14,497 nucleotides of DNA, taken from contig JALGUK010000014.1 of NCBI GenBank assembly GCA_029820875.1, forward strand, positions 1-14,497, given 5' to 3'. This stretch comes from Candidatus Zipacnadia bacterium. Its GTDB lineage: Bacteria > Armatimonadota > UBA5377 > JALGUK01. The notes beneath the pieces were generated by a model, which saw only the letters and a program-made list of their open reading frames with translations, was not told the DNA's origin and did not search any database. Positions within the stretch are counted from its first letter, which is position 1; the number at the start of each line of letters is the position of its first letter. This document shows, in pieces, positions 1-7,877 of this stretch. A program made the position numbers and the translations under genes.

Positions 1-1792
1 CCGTTCCGAGAACGTAGTTGCGTCCATCGCCGATAATCAGCCGCAGATGCGGGTCGGCCAGGACATGCCCGTTGACGTCGGCGAAAAGGTCCGCTGTCTC
101 AATCTCCCCCCGCATAAGCTCCACGCAGTCTACCTGCAGCCCTGTCTCGACCGCTGACCGGGCCGTTACACCCAGCCCGAAACCGATAATCAGCGCGTTG
201 TGAGGCGTATTGTGTGCAAGCAAAATGGGCACGTATGCGAGCATTTTATGAACTCGGATATCCTCCGGCGTTGTCCACGCGGTGACGTAGCCGTTGACCG
301 AAAGAGTTTTGTACCCGTGCTCGACATCCTCGGCCACCGTCAACGACCCCTCGACCCATTCGCGATGGTAAAGCAGCCTCTGCCCGACCGCCGCCATGCT
401 CACCGCATTAGGACCGAACAATGACGACGGCAACAGCCAGCAAACAAACAGAACGCTTAGGGGAGCTGCCGGCTTCCACGAGAGACGCGGAGACTGCTCA
501 GCAAAGAGCAGCAACAGTCCTGCGCCCGCGCTCATCGCTGTCGCGGCGATGAAGCTTCCCCGCAACCCAAGTCCCGGAAGCAGTATAAACCCGGCGGTCA
601 GCGACCCGAGCATCGCTGCGAGGGTGTTCGCAAGGTAGATGGCACCGGTGCTTCGGCCCAGCCGCGCCAGGGAGCCGGTAGCCACGTGAACAAGCACCGG
701 CAGCTTCGCCCCCATCAGTATCGTAGGGGCAAGTATCACTCCTCCCGCCGCGAGGGCCTTGATAAACAGCGTCTGCCATGTGGTCGCGCCCTCCGAGATA
801 GGTCGCCCGGCCTCATAACCCGCCAGGCCCATCAGCCACAGGCAGACGGGAACCAGCGCCGCCAGGCTCAGCTCCACCAGGCCAAGGCCAAACAGCGGCT
901 GCCGCCATTCCCTCACGCGACTGCCGAAAAATGCCGCGCCAAGCGATAGCCCCACAAGAAATGTCGCCACAATGATGGAAAAAGCATAGGTATCGTTACC
1001 TATTCGGGGAATCAATGCGCGGGTCCAGAGTGTCTCATAGGCCAGCGCTGCAAAGCTTGCGATGCAAAACGCCGTCATCGCAAGGCGCAGACTGCCTCTT
1101 GTATAATCAAAGGAGACAGTAGAAGAGCGGTAGTCCGCCGTCACGGGCACCGCGTCGGCCTCCGCTGCGCCCCGAAGCCCCATCACCACAGCCACCAGGC
1201 CCGCACAGAGGTTGACCGCAACCGCCATTGCGATGATGCGGCTGATGGGCACCCACTGAGGTAAGACCATCCCACCCAAAACGCACCCAACAACGGCGCC
1301 GAAGGTATTGAGGGCGTAAAGGGTGCCGATCCCAAGCCCAACAAGCTCCCGGCGCCGGACGCAAAAGCGCACGATAACCGGCAGGGTGCCGCCCATCAGA
1401 AAGGTGGGGAGAAACAGCAACACGAAACACAGCCCCAACCGCGCCAGCACAAGCATCGCGCTGTCGGCCCCCAATACGCGATAAAGCCGAGCGGCTGCTG
1501 GTTCAAGCTGCAGGACCAAGCCCGGCAGCACCGCGGCGAACAGCCCAATCCCAATCTCGAGAAAGCCATACAATGCCAATGGGCGCGGGTGGGTATCAAC
1601 GCGCCGGCCGAAGTGAATGCTTCCCAACCCAAGACCCGCCATGAACACCGCTACGACCGTGCTCACCGCCAGCACTGTAACGCCGAACACGAGGGAGAAC
1701 ATTCGAACCCAGACGACTTGATAAATCAGCGCGCTGAACCCGGACAAGAAAAACAGCAGTCCGGCCACCATACCCGTCGTCCCGCGCACCAT
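1..1792 (-). CDS. Fused MFS-like membrane / spermidine synthase-like protein, C-terminus cut by window edge
   Basis: The minus strand is open for 597 codons from ATG at 1792 to the left edge. The N-terminal part is a polytopic membrane region made of two similar halves. Residues 19-30 (FSALIYQVVWVR) and 247-258 (FAALAYETLWTR) are the paired signature of this family. Each half then carries an MGGTLP or MGAKLP loop followed by a YALNT or YLANT segment. From about residue 476 a spermidine-synthase-like Rossmann domain begins, with an EGSLTV strand motif, glycine loop ALIIGFGLG at 533-541, an acidic VEL at 557-559 and IIGDGRNY near 586-593. Such fusions are widespread; their substrate is mostly unknown, and a true polyamine synthase activity is not established. 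The catalytic C-terminal part lies outside the window. The start is uncertain: GTG at 1804 is an alternative, and neither has a well-spaced ribosome binding site. It is transcribed divergently from the S55 gene. Confidence 0.88.
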   Translation of the reverse strand, partial: MVRGTTGMVAGLLFFLSGFSALIYQVVWVRMFSLVFGVTVLAVSTVVAVFMAGLGLGSIHFGRRVDTHPRPLALYGFLEIGIGLFAAVLPGLVLQLEPAAARLYRVLGADSAMLVLARLGLCFVLLFLPTFLMGGTLPVIVRFCVRRRELVGLGIGTLYALNTFGAVVGCVLGGMVLPQWVPISRIIAMAVAVNLCAGLVAVVMGLRGAAEADAVPVTADYRSSTVSFDYTRGSLRLAMTAFCIASFAALAYETLWTRALIPRIGNDTYAFSIIVATFLVGLSLGAAFFGSRVREWRQPLFGLGLVELSLAALVPVCLWLMGLAGYEAGRPISEGATTWQTLFIKALAAGGVILAPTILMGAKLPVLVHVATGSLARLGRSTGAIYLANTLAAMLGSLTAGFILLPGLGLRGSFIAATAMSAGAGLLLLFAEQSPRLSWKPAAPLSVLFVCWLLPSSLFGPNAVSMAAVGQRLLYHREWVEGSLTVAEDVEHGYKTLSVNGYVTAWTTPEDIRVHKMLAYVPILLAHNTPHNALIIGFGLGVTARSAVETGLQVDCVELMRGEIETADLFADVNGHVLADPHLRLIIGDGRNYVLGT

Positions 1793-1817
1793 CCCTTGAA
1801 TCACATCCTTGCAGCGC

Positions 1818-1958
1818 TCAGTTACGGCCGGTAACGCCGAACGACTTCGGCAGCGCTCGGGTTAGTTCCTCCGGCGAGGGGCTTGCCGTCTGCAGCGGCC
1901 CGATGTAATTGTCGGTAACAGGCTCCACTGGAACGGGCCGTTCATGTTGACAGGGCAC
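1818..1958 (-). other. Possible 46-codon upstream ORF or gene remnant
   Basis: A GTG-initiated frame runs from 1958 to a TGA at 1818-1820, ending just upstream of the spermidine-synthase-like gene on the same strand. Its C-terminal part reads ELTRALPKSFGVTGRN, which looks protein-like in composition. There is no ribosome binding site before the GTG, and I do not recognise the sequence. It could be a leader peptide, a remnant of a lost gene, or chance. It overlaps the predicted promoter of the divergent gene, which argues against it being an independent gene. Confidence 0.15.
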
Positions 1959-1975
1959 TCAAAAGGTGATAGTCT
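1947..1975 (+). promoter_or_regulatory. Sigma70-like promoter for the S55-propeller gene
   Basis: A perfect -35 box TTGACA (1947-1952) is followed after 17 bp by TAGTCT (1970-1975), a 3/6 match to TATAAT. Transcription would begin near 1982, giving a leader of about 40 nt. That leader contains the ribosome binding site AAGGAG at 2009-2014, nine bases before the ATG at 2024. The assignment rests on motif match and position only. Confidence 0.55.
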
Positions 1976-2023
1976 CACAGGTTACTTATTCAGACGTCAC
2001 AGGGGAGCAAGGAGAAAGTCCCC

Positions 2024-5000
2024 ATGAATGCTCGGAGCAATGTAATATCGTGGATTGTGCTGCTCGGGGTCCTGCTGCGGGCGGGTCTTGTGGTTGCGGC
2101 GGCCGCCCCGAAGTTCGATGCCCGGACGATGATGCCTGTGAGCGAAATTCGGCGCGGCATGAAGGGCATCGGCAAGTCTGTTTTCCAGGGGACCAAAATC
2201 GAGACATTTGACGTGGAGATACTGGGCGTTTTAAAGAACGCGGACCTCGGCGGGGACATCATCTTGGTCCGTATTCTCAACGGCGTGCCCGTTGAACGCC
2301 AAACAGGGCCGATCGAGGGAATGAGCGGCAGCCCGATTTACATTGACGGGCGTCTCGTCGGGGCTCTGGCATGGGGCTGGACGTTCGCCAAGGAGCCGAT
2401 CCTTGGAATAACCCCCATACGGCAGATGCTCGAATCGCTCCAAAAGGCGCAGGTGCGGCCTCCCGCCACTCCAGAGGCCCAGCCGGCAGCGGCGGTGCTC
2501 CACAAACAGGAAATTACACGGGCCGCGGTAGCCAACGTAAGTGAACCGGGGGCTCCGCCGTTCATTGACAAGAATACGATTCTCCTGCGCCCCCTTGGAA
2601 CATTGCTGTCCTGCTCGGGTTTCACGGTTGGCGGGCTGAGGCAAGTGACGCGCGTTTTCGGACAGCGCGGGCTGACTGTAGCGCCCGGCGGCGGCCAAAT
2701 GCAGGGAGTTGACACGGACCTCGCGCCCGGCGCGGCGGTAGGCGTTCAGCTCATGACCGGCGATTTCGACATGACGGCCGTCGGCACAGTCACTTACCGC
2801 GACGGCGACTCCGTCATCGCCTTCGGCCATCCTATGATGCAGCTCGGCGATGTGGACCTGCCACTGACGACCGCGTACGTCCACGACATCATTCCCAGCC
2901 TTCTCAGCTCCATGAAGATGACATCGCCTCTTGCCATCCACGGGCGCCTTCTGGAGGACCGGACGTGGTCCGTAGGGGGACAAGTGGGGCAAATGCCTGA
3001 ACTGGTACCGCTCACCATCCGGGTACGCGACGGCGATCGAGGCGTCGAAAAAACGTTCCACGTGCAGGTGGCCCAGCAAGAGGAACTGACCCCTGACCTG
3101 GTCATGACCGCCGTCGTGAACGCTGTAGAGGCGGTGTACAAACCGTTCGGCGAGGGAACGGTGCGCACATCGTTCACTATCACGACCAAAGAGGGGCAAC
3201 GTGTCCATCGCTCCGATATCATTTACGATCCCGCGGCCGCACCGGCCGCGGCTATGAGAGAATTTGCTGACGCTTTGGGCATTGTCGCTTTCAACTCCTA
3301 CGAAAAGGTCCATCTGTCCTCCATCGAATTCGAAACGGAAATACAGCAACGCAACAACTCCGCGGAAATCAAGCGCGTATATGTAGACAAGCCCATGCTG
3401 AAAAGGGGCGAGTCAACCGACCTGCACGTGATTCTCAAGCCGTTCGAAGGGGAGCTCGTGGAGAAGAGAATTAAACTCAAAATCCCGGCAGACACTTCAC
3501 CGGGCATCATCCGCGTTGTCGTTTCCGGCGGGAGCACAGCACAGTATCTTACCGGTCGCTACGGCGTTCTGCGGCCGATTCCTCAAAACCTGGAGCAAGA
3601 AATCAAGGAGTTCGAGAGCACCGAGCGCGGCGACGCGCTGGTTATCAGCGCTTCGCTGCCTGAAATCGGCATCGCGGTCGAGGGGCGCAAGCTCGAGCGA
3701 CTGCCGCCCAGCGTTGCAAGTATCATGGCCTTTTCCCAGAGCAGCGATATGGTTATCGGACGGGGCGAGCTGAAGAAAGTCGTGCCGACGGACTATGTTG
3801 TTCAGGGCGCGGCGGTCGTCACGCTCAGGGTGTACGAGAAGGGGGCGAAAGTTCCCTCTGGCATCGGCCTCCCAAGCCCCCCTCAGGCAGGCGCTGGCCC
3901 CCCCGAGGGGGGAGGCTCTGCAGGGGAAGCGCCGGGGTCGGACGGCCAAGAGGTCGCGAGCGGACTCGGCCGGCTGCCGTCATCGCTGGCAGATTTCACG
4001 TGGGACTTCAGCCGCATACGCTACAGATGGAGGGGCCAAACAATCACACCTCCCTTGCCGCCGGACATGCCGCCCCGTTTGAGAAAGCTCATGGAGGACG
4101 CAGCAGCCGCAGCGAATGCGGGGGACGACGGGAAAACAGCGAAAGATAAAACCAAGAGTGAGGAGAAAAGCAAAAAACAGGGTGAGGAGAAGACCGCCAC
4201 TCCTGTCGCCCGTCAGCCTTCCACCTGGACTCAGGACGAGGCTAAGGACTTCCTCGCGGGAGAACTGGACAACATGGCCGTTATCGGCACCGGCAAGTTG
4301 ACCCTCGCGCCGGCGGTGAAAAAAATATACACCGCCAAGGATAGCTGCCTTTGGGCTCTCACCGCAGGTGACAATGGAGTCCTGTACGCCGGCTCCGGTA
4401 ACAGCGGCCGCATCATTAAGATAGTTCCAGGCGGTGAAAGCAGTATATTGGCCGAAACCGGGGAGGTTGCGGTCTTATCCCTTGTCACCGGGCGCGACGG
4501 AATGCTCTACGCGGGGACAGGACCCGATGGAAAGATACTACAGGTCACCCCCGACGGTAAGGTGTCCCTGGTTTACGACTCCCCCGAATCCTACATTTGG
4601 GCGATGACATTTGACGATAAGGGACGCCTGTACGCCGCTACCGGCAGTCACGGCGTCGTCTATCGTTTCACTCCCGAGGGCAAGGGGTTTGCGCCCCCGG
4701 AGGTTCTGTGCGACCTCAGTTCGCCCCATGCACTCAGCCTCGCCCTCGGCCAGAACGGCCTTTTCGTCGGAACGGGGGACGATGGCATCGTTTATCGGGT
4801 CAGTGACCGCAACGTCGAGGCCATTTACGACTCCGAAGACGACCTGACGATAAATACGTTGGTCGCAGACGCGAATGGCAACGTATACGCTGGAACATCG
4901 CCGGGTGGGCGTATCATTAAAATCGCCCCTGACGGTGCTGTGCAAGTTCTATACGAAAACTCGGCTAAACAAGTCCTGTGCATGTGGCGGGCGCCTGACG

Positions 5001-6163
5001 GGCGCATTTACGCAGGCACGGGGGACGACAGCCGGCTGCTGCGAATCGAAGCGGACGACAAAGTCAGCACGCTCTGGGACGCAGACGAGGCCCAGATTCT
5101 GGGCTTGGCGGGAGGCCCGGGCGGAACGCTCTACGTCAGTACCGCCAACATGGGCGCGGTCTACGCCGTGAACCCGAACGGTGTGGAGGAGGGCGAGTTC
5201 AAGTCGTCTGTGTGCGACGCAGGCCGAGTTGCGAAGTGGGGAACCGTCTCGTGGCGGGGGGTCGTCCCCAAGAACACCGAAATGCAAATCCAAACACGCA
5301 CCGGCAACACGTCCGAACCCGACAGCACCTGGAGCGCATGGTCCGCCCCCCTCACTCAATCGTCCATCGGATGCGCCAGCGGCAACCCGCCCGGGCGCTA
5401 CCTGCAGTACCGTGTGAAGATGAAGCGCACCACCGACGCCGCCAGCCCGGAACTCGAACGGTTCAGCGTGGTTTATCTGCCGGCAAATCAAAAGCCGACA
5501 CTGAAGGTCTCCAAGCCGAAGGCCGGCGCGACCATCGGAAAAAAGTGCAAGTTCGAGTGGCAGGCGAAGGACCCTGACAAGGATACACTGCGTACAACTC
5601 TTTTCCGCTCCAGCGACGGCGGTAAGACCTGGAAACCCATCAAGGACGACATCGCCGAAAGCTCCTACGAGTGGGATACCAGCGGCCTCAAAGAGGGAGT
5701 TTACACTCTGAAGATACAGGTAAGTGACGAGGTCAGTAACCCCGGGGATGCTCGTACCGAGGAGGTAGTGCTGCCGGACATCACGCTGGACAACAGCCCG
5801 CCCGATGTTCTGCTCACCGGCAAGCCTGCTGTCTCCAAGGACGGCAGGGTCACGGTGCGAGGGTCGGTGATGGACGCCCGTTCGCCGGTAGTGAGCGTCC
5901 AATATCGTATCGGGAAAAAGGACGCTCCGCGTGCTGCAGCCCCGGGGGACGGCATCTTCGACTCCACTTACGAGCAATTCGAGTTCACAACGAAGAGGCT
6001 TGAACAAGGGGAGCACACGCTGTACGTCGAAGCCAGGGATGCTGCCCAGAATTTGGGTACAAAGACGCTGTCCATCGTAATCAAGAAGGGCAAGCGGAAA
6101 ACGCAACCGGAACAGGCCGGGGCCAAGCATAATGCCGAGAGACATGCGGCCGACGGCACCTAA
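2024..6163 (+). CDS. Exported S55 (SpoIVB-like) peptidase fused to a seven-bladed beta-propeller and Ig-like domains
   Basis: 1379 residues; AAGGAG nine bases upstream fixes the start. Residues 1-28 look like a signal peptide (hydrophobic, ending VVAAAA). Residues about 34-345 form an S55 domain: RRGMKGIGKSVF at 43-54, the serine motif GMSGSPI at 99-105 (Ser101) and the histidine motif AFGHPM at 266-271 (His269). S55 is the family of SpoIVB, a regulatory serine peptidase, but here the motif order is reversed. Beta-rich sequence follows to about 600, then a Gly/Pro linker (615-641) and a Lys/Glu linker (703-723). Residues 773-1061 hold seven repeats of about 41 residues with LYAGTG-type cores, so a propeller. 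After it come an all-beta domain containing TRTGNT and WSAWS (about 1062-1155) and two Ig/FnIII-like domains to the end. It probably acts outside the cytoplasmic membrane. Peptidase activity is plausible but unproven, and the substrate is unknown. Confidence 0.9.
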   Translation: MNARSNVISWIVLLGVLLRAGLVVAAAAPKFDARTMMPVSEIRRGMKGIGKSVFQGTKIETFDVEILGVLKNADLGGDIILVRILNGVPVERQTGPIEGMSGSPIYIDGRLVGALAWGWTFAKEPILGITPIRQMLESLQKAQVRPPATPEAQPAAAVLHKQEITRAAVANVSEPGAPPFIDKNTILLRPLGTLLSCSGFTVGGLRQVTRVFGQRGLTVAPGGGQMQGVDTDLAPGAAVGVQLMTGDFDMTAVGTVTYRDGDSVIAFGHPMMQLGDVDLPLTTAYVHDIIPSLLSSMKMTSPLAIHGRLLEDRTWSVGGQVGQMPELVPLTIRVRDGDRGVEKTFHVQVAQQEELTPDLVMTAVVNAVEAVYKPFGEGTVRTSFTITTKEGQRVHRSDIIYDPAAAPAAAMREFADALGIVAFNSYEKVHLSSIEFETEIQQRNNSAEIKRVYVDKPMLKRGESTDLHVILKPFEGELVEKRIKLKIPADTSPGIIRVVVSGGSTAQYLTGRYGVLRPIPQNLEQEIKEFESTERGDALVISASLPEIGIAVEGRKLERLPPSVASIMAFSQSSDMVIGRGELKKVVPTDYVVQGAAVVTLRVYEKGAKVPSGIGLPSPPQAGAGPPEGGGSAGEAPGSDGQEVASGLGRLPSSLADFTWDFSRIRYRWRGQTITPPLPPDMPPRLRKLMEDAAAAANAGDDGKTAKDKTKSEEKSKKQGEEKTATPVARQPSTWTQDEAKDFLAGELDNMAVIGTGKLTLAPAVKKIYTAKDSCLWALTAGDNGVLYAGSGNSGRIIKIVPGGESSILAETGEVAVLSLVTGRDGMLYAGTGPDGKILQVTPDGKVSLVYDSPESYIWAMTFDDKGRLYAATGSHGVVYRFTPEGKGFAPPEVLCDLSSPHALSLALGQNGLFVGTGDDGIVYRVSDRNVEAIYDSEDDLTINTLVADANGNVYAGTSPGGRIIKIAPDGAVQVLYENSAKQVLCMWRAPDGRIYAGTGDDSRLLRIEADDKVSTLWDADEAQILGLAGGPGGTLYVSTANMGAVYAVNPNGVEEGEFKSSVCDAGRVAKWGTVSWRGVVPKNTEMQIQTRTGNTSEPDSTWSAWSAPLTQSSIGCASGNPPGRYLQYRVKMKRTTDAASPELERFSVVYLPANQKPTLKVSKPKAGATIGKKCKFEWQAKDPDKDTLRTTLFRSSDGGKTWKPIKDDIAESSYEWDTSGLKEGVYTLKIQVSDEVSNPGDARTEEVVLPDITLDNSPPDVLLTGKPAVSKDGRVTVRGSVMDARSPVVSVQYRIGKKDAPRAAAPGDGIFDSTYEQFEFTTKRLEQGEHTLYVEARDAAQNLGTKTLSIVIKKGKRKTQPEQAGAKHNAERHAADGT
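3867..3916. repeat. GC-rich inverted repeat inside the S55-propeller coding sequence
   Basis: CCCCCCTC at 3877-3884 is the reverse complement of GAGGGGGG at 3905-3912. An overlapping outer pair, GCCTCCC at 3867-3873 and GGGAGGC at 3910-3916, gives an alternative pairing. The mRNA could form a strong hairpin here. The segment encodes the Pro/Gly/Ala-rich linker at residues 615-641 and is much lower in complexity than its surroundings. It may be a repeat-type insertion tolerated in a linker, or simply a linker of GC-rich codons. Confidence 0.6.
4340..5206 (+). repeat. Seven tandem beta-propeller blades (protein repeats)
   Basis: Protein-level repeats of 39-45 residues start at about residues 773, 814, 856, 901, 941, 982 and 1023 of the S55-propeller protein. 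Each has a hydrophobic strand, an NG or DG turn, a core such as LYAGSG, LYAGTG, LYAATG, LFVGTG, VYAGTS, IYAGTG or LYVSTA, then a strand such as GRIIKI, GKILQV or GIVYRV and usually a PDG turn. Blade number and spacing fit a closed seven-bladed NHL/PQQ-type propeller, usually a binding or scaffold fold rather than an enzyme. Confidence 0.85.
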
Positions 6164-6258
6164 GAGGAAGCCGGTGCAACGCGCAGGATAACGCAGTTGC
6201 GTGCCCCCAAAATGGAAGCTCATCAGTAATTGCGCTCACTAAATCAACCCGCAGCCGG

Positions 6259-6954
6259 GTGATTCATTTGTTCGCCGATACGGCCCGGGACGTTGACAGA
6301 CGCCTTGCCGGTATTTATGGACACAAGCGCCGGGGGCGGGCAAGAGATCCTCTCGGCGGATTGATCCGAACGATTCTTTCACAGAATACGTCGGACGTTA
6401 ACTCCCACCGAGCCTTCGCCGCCCTTCGCGAGGCATTTCCGACATGGGAGGACGTACGCAAAGCTCCCGAAAGCGCAATCAGCCTCGCCATCGGCCACGG
6501 TGGGCTTGCTAACATTAAGGCGGCCCGCATCAAGGCGATTTTGCATCAAATCCACGTTGAACGCGGACAGTTATCACTGGATTTTCTGAAGGATTGGAGT
6601 CCTCAGGAGGCGCTCCAATACCTGCTTCATTTCAAAGGTGTAGGGCCGAAAACAGCGGCATGTGTTCTGACATTTTACTGTGAGCGGGATGTTTTCCCAG
6701 TGGATACGCACGTCTTGCGCATCGCTCGGCGCCTGGGCTGGCTCGACGGGAGAACGACGCCGGAGCGCGCCCATGAAATTTTGCAGGAGAAGATTCCGCC
6801 CGATGTTGTCTATCAGTTACATCTTAACATGGTGCAGCACGGGCGTAAGATTTGCCGGTCTCAACGACCTGCGTGCAAGGAATGTCCTCTTGGCGACATC
6901 TGCCATTATCACCAAGAAAGCAGCCGTGCAAGCCGTAACACCACGGGGTTTTAA
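6259..6954 (+). CDS. nth: Endonuclease III-like DNA glycosylase / AP lyase
   Basis: 231 residues, close to the usual 210-230 for endonuclease III. It would excise oxidised pyrimidines and cleave at the abasic site in cytoplasmic base excision repair. The helix-hairpin-helix motif is at 124-132 (HFKGVGPKT), with the catalytic lysine predicted as Lys131 and the catalytic aspartate as Asp149 in PVDTHV. A C-terminal [4Fe-4S] site has Cys199, Cys206, Cys209 and Cys215 with the classical C-x6-C-x2-C-x5-C spacing. The lysine separates it from MutY-type glycosylases. SQNTSDVNS at 41-49 is the counterpart of the SAQATD motif of E. coli Nth. Start is GTG; no ATG is available upstream in frame and no good ribosome binding site is visible. 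It lies 38 bp before mreC on the same strand, so co-transcription is likely although the functions are unrelated. Exact base specificity cannot be read from the sequence. Confidence 0.9.
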   Translation: MIHLFADTARDVDRRLAGIYGHKRRGRARDPLGGLIRTILSQNTSDVNSHRAFAALREAFPTWEDVRKAPESAISLAIGHGGLANIKAARIKAILHQIHVERGQLSLDFLKDWSPQEALQYLLHFKGVGPKTAACVLTFYCERDVFPVDTHVLRIARRLGWLDGRTTPERAHEILQEKIPPDVVYQLHLNMVQHGRKICRSQRPACKECPLGDICHYHQESSRASRNTTGF

Positions 6955-6992
6955 GAGGCTCCGGGCAAGCAACAGGAGGTCAGCGGGCAGCT

Positions 6993-7835
6993 ATGGTCGG
7001 GCGAAGTTCTTCATTCAAGCGACGCCTGCAAACCCTTCTCCCACTGCTGATACTGGGAATAGTTGTGGTATCCTGGGACTACTTCGCTGCCGCCCGCGAC
7101 CGTGAAAGCCCTCTGGAATGCGCCGCCGTCGGCATAGTCAACGCTGTGGCCGCTGTGGTCAGTGTGAGTTATAACACGGTGGTCAATTCGGCGAAGGGCA
7201 TGGTGAATGCCCGGGCCCTGGTAGAGGAAAACAAGCGCCTGCGGGCGGAGAACGCGGAACTCGAGGCCCGGATTACAAAGCTCTTCGGCTACAGCATTGA
7301 GAACAAGCGCTACAGGGAGCTGCTGAAGCTGCAAGAGTCCGAGGGCGCGGGCGTGGCTGCTCGTATCATCGCGGTCGAGGCCGGTACCCAGGCCAAACGC
7401 GTCACGGTGAACAAGGGGCGCTTGGACGGCATCGGCGAGCGATTTATTGCCATCGCTCCCAGTGGACTGGTCGGCCGTGTCCTCAGAGATAAACTCGGCG
7501 CCCACACTACGGAAATCGCTCTGATTATTGATCCGCGCAGCGGTGTGGCCGGCATGGTTTTAGCGTCGGGTGATAAGGGAGTGGTGGTCGGCGATCCCTC
7601 CGGGCCGGGCTTCAGAGGACACCTGCTGAGCATGGACCTTCCAGGCGATGCCGTTGTACGTGAGGGAGATGTGGTCGTAAGCTCCGGTTACGGAGGGGTT
7701 TATCCACGAGGGTATCGTATCGGGCGGGTGGTCTCAGTCAAGCGCAATCCCGCGGATGCCTCTCAAATCGCCAGTATCAGGCCTTTTGTAGACTTCGCCC
7801 ACCTGGAGACGCTGCTGCTGGTTCCGGCTGAATGA
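6993..7835 (+). CDS. mreC: Rod shape-determining protein MreC
   Basis: 280 residues, typical for MreC. MreC is a bitopic membrane protein of the elongasome that links the MreB cytoskeleton and MreD to the peptidoglycan synthases. Residues 1-12 are basic and cytoplasmic, 13-27 form the membrane anchor, and 74-115 form the expected coiled coil (Leu/Glu-rich, with ENKRLRAENAELEARI). The periplasmic double beta-barrel region follows from about 120 to 276, with family landmarks VNKGRLDGI (139-147), GLVGRV (158-163), LIIDPRSGV (177-185) and YPRGYRIGRV (237-246). AGGAGGT at 6974-6980 lies 12 bases before the ATG, a slightly long spacing. mreD follows 42 bp downstream. mreB is not in the window upstream; the preceding gene is the endonuclease III homologue. 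Confidence 0.94.
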   Translation: MVGRSSSFKRRLQTLLPLLILGIVVVSWDYFAAARDRESPLECAAVGIVNAVAAVVSVSYNTVVNSAKGMVNARALVEENKRLRAENAELEARITKLFGYSIENKRYRELLKLQESEGAGVAARIIAVEAGTQAKRVTVNKGRLDGIGERFIAIAPSGLVGRVLRDKLGAHTTEIALIIDPRSGVAGMVLASGDKGVVVGDPSGPGFRGHLLSMDLPGDAVVREGDVVVSSGYGGVYPRGYRIGRVVSVKRNPADASQIASIRPFVDFAHLETLLLVPAE

Positions 7836-7877
7836 AACGGCATTAGACTTTTCAGGCCCCGCCTGAGGAGCGAAAAC

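Noticed and set aside
2231..3349. Minus-strand ORF of 372 codons antisense to the S55 domain
   Set aside because: The sense strand encodes the recognisable S55 motifs; the antisense product is His/Arg-rich without hydrophobic patterning or domains.
3894..3916. Possible frameshift or sequencing error at the C7 and G6 runs in the S55-propeller gene
   Set aside because: The same reading frame carries recognisable domains on both sides, so no net frameshift is present.
4949..6223. Minus-strand ORF of 424 codons antisense to the end of the S55-propeller gene
   Set aside because: It mirrors the codon bias of the sense gene, has no recognisable domain, and the sense strand shows clear propeller and Ig-like domains throughout.
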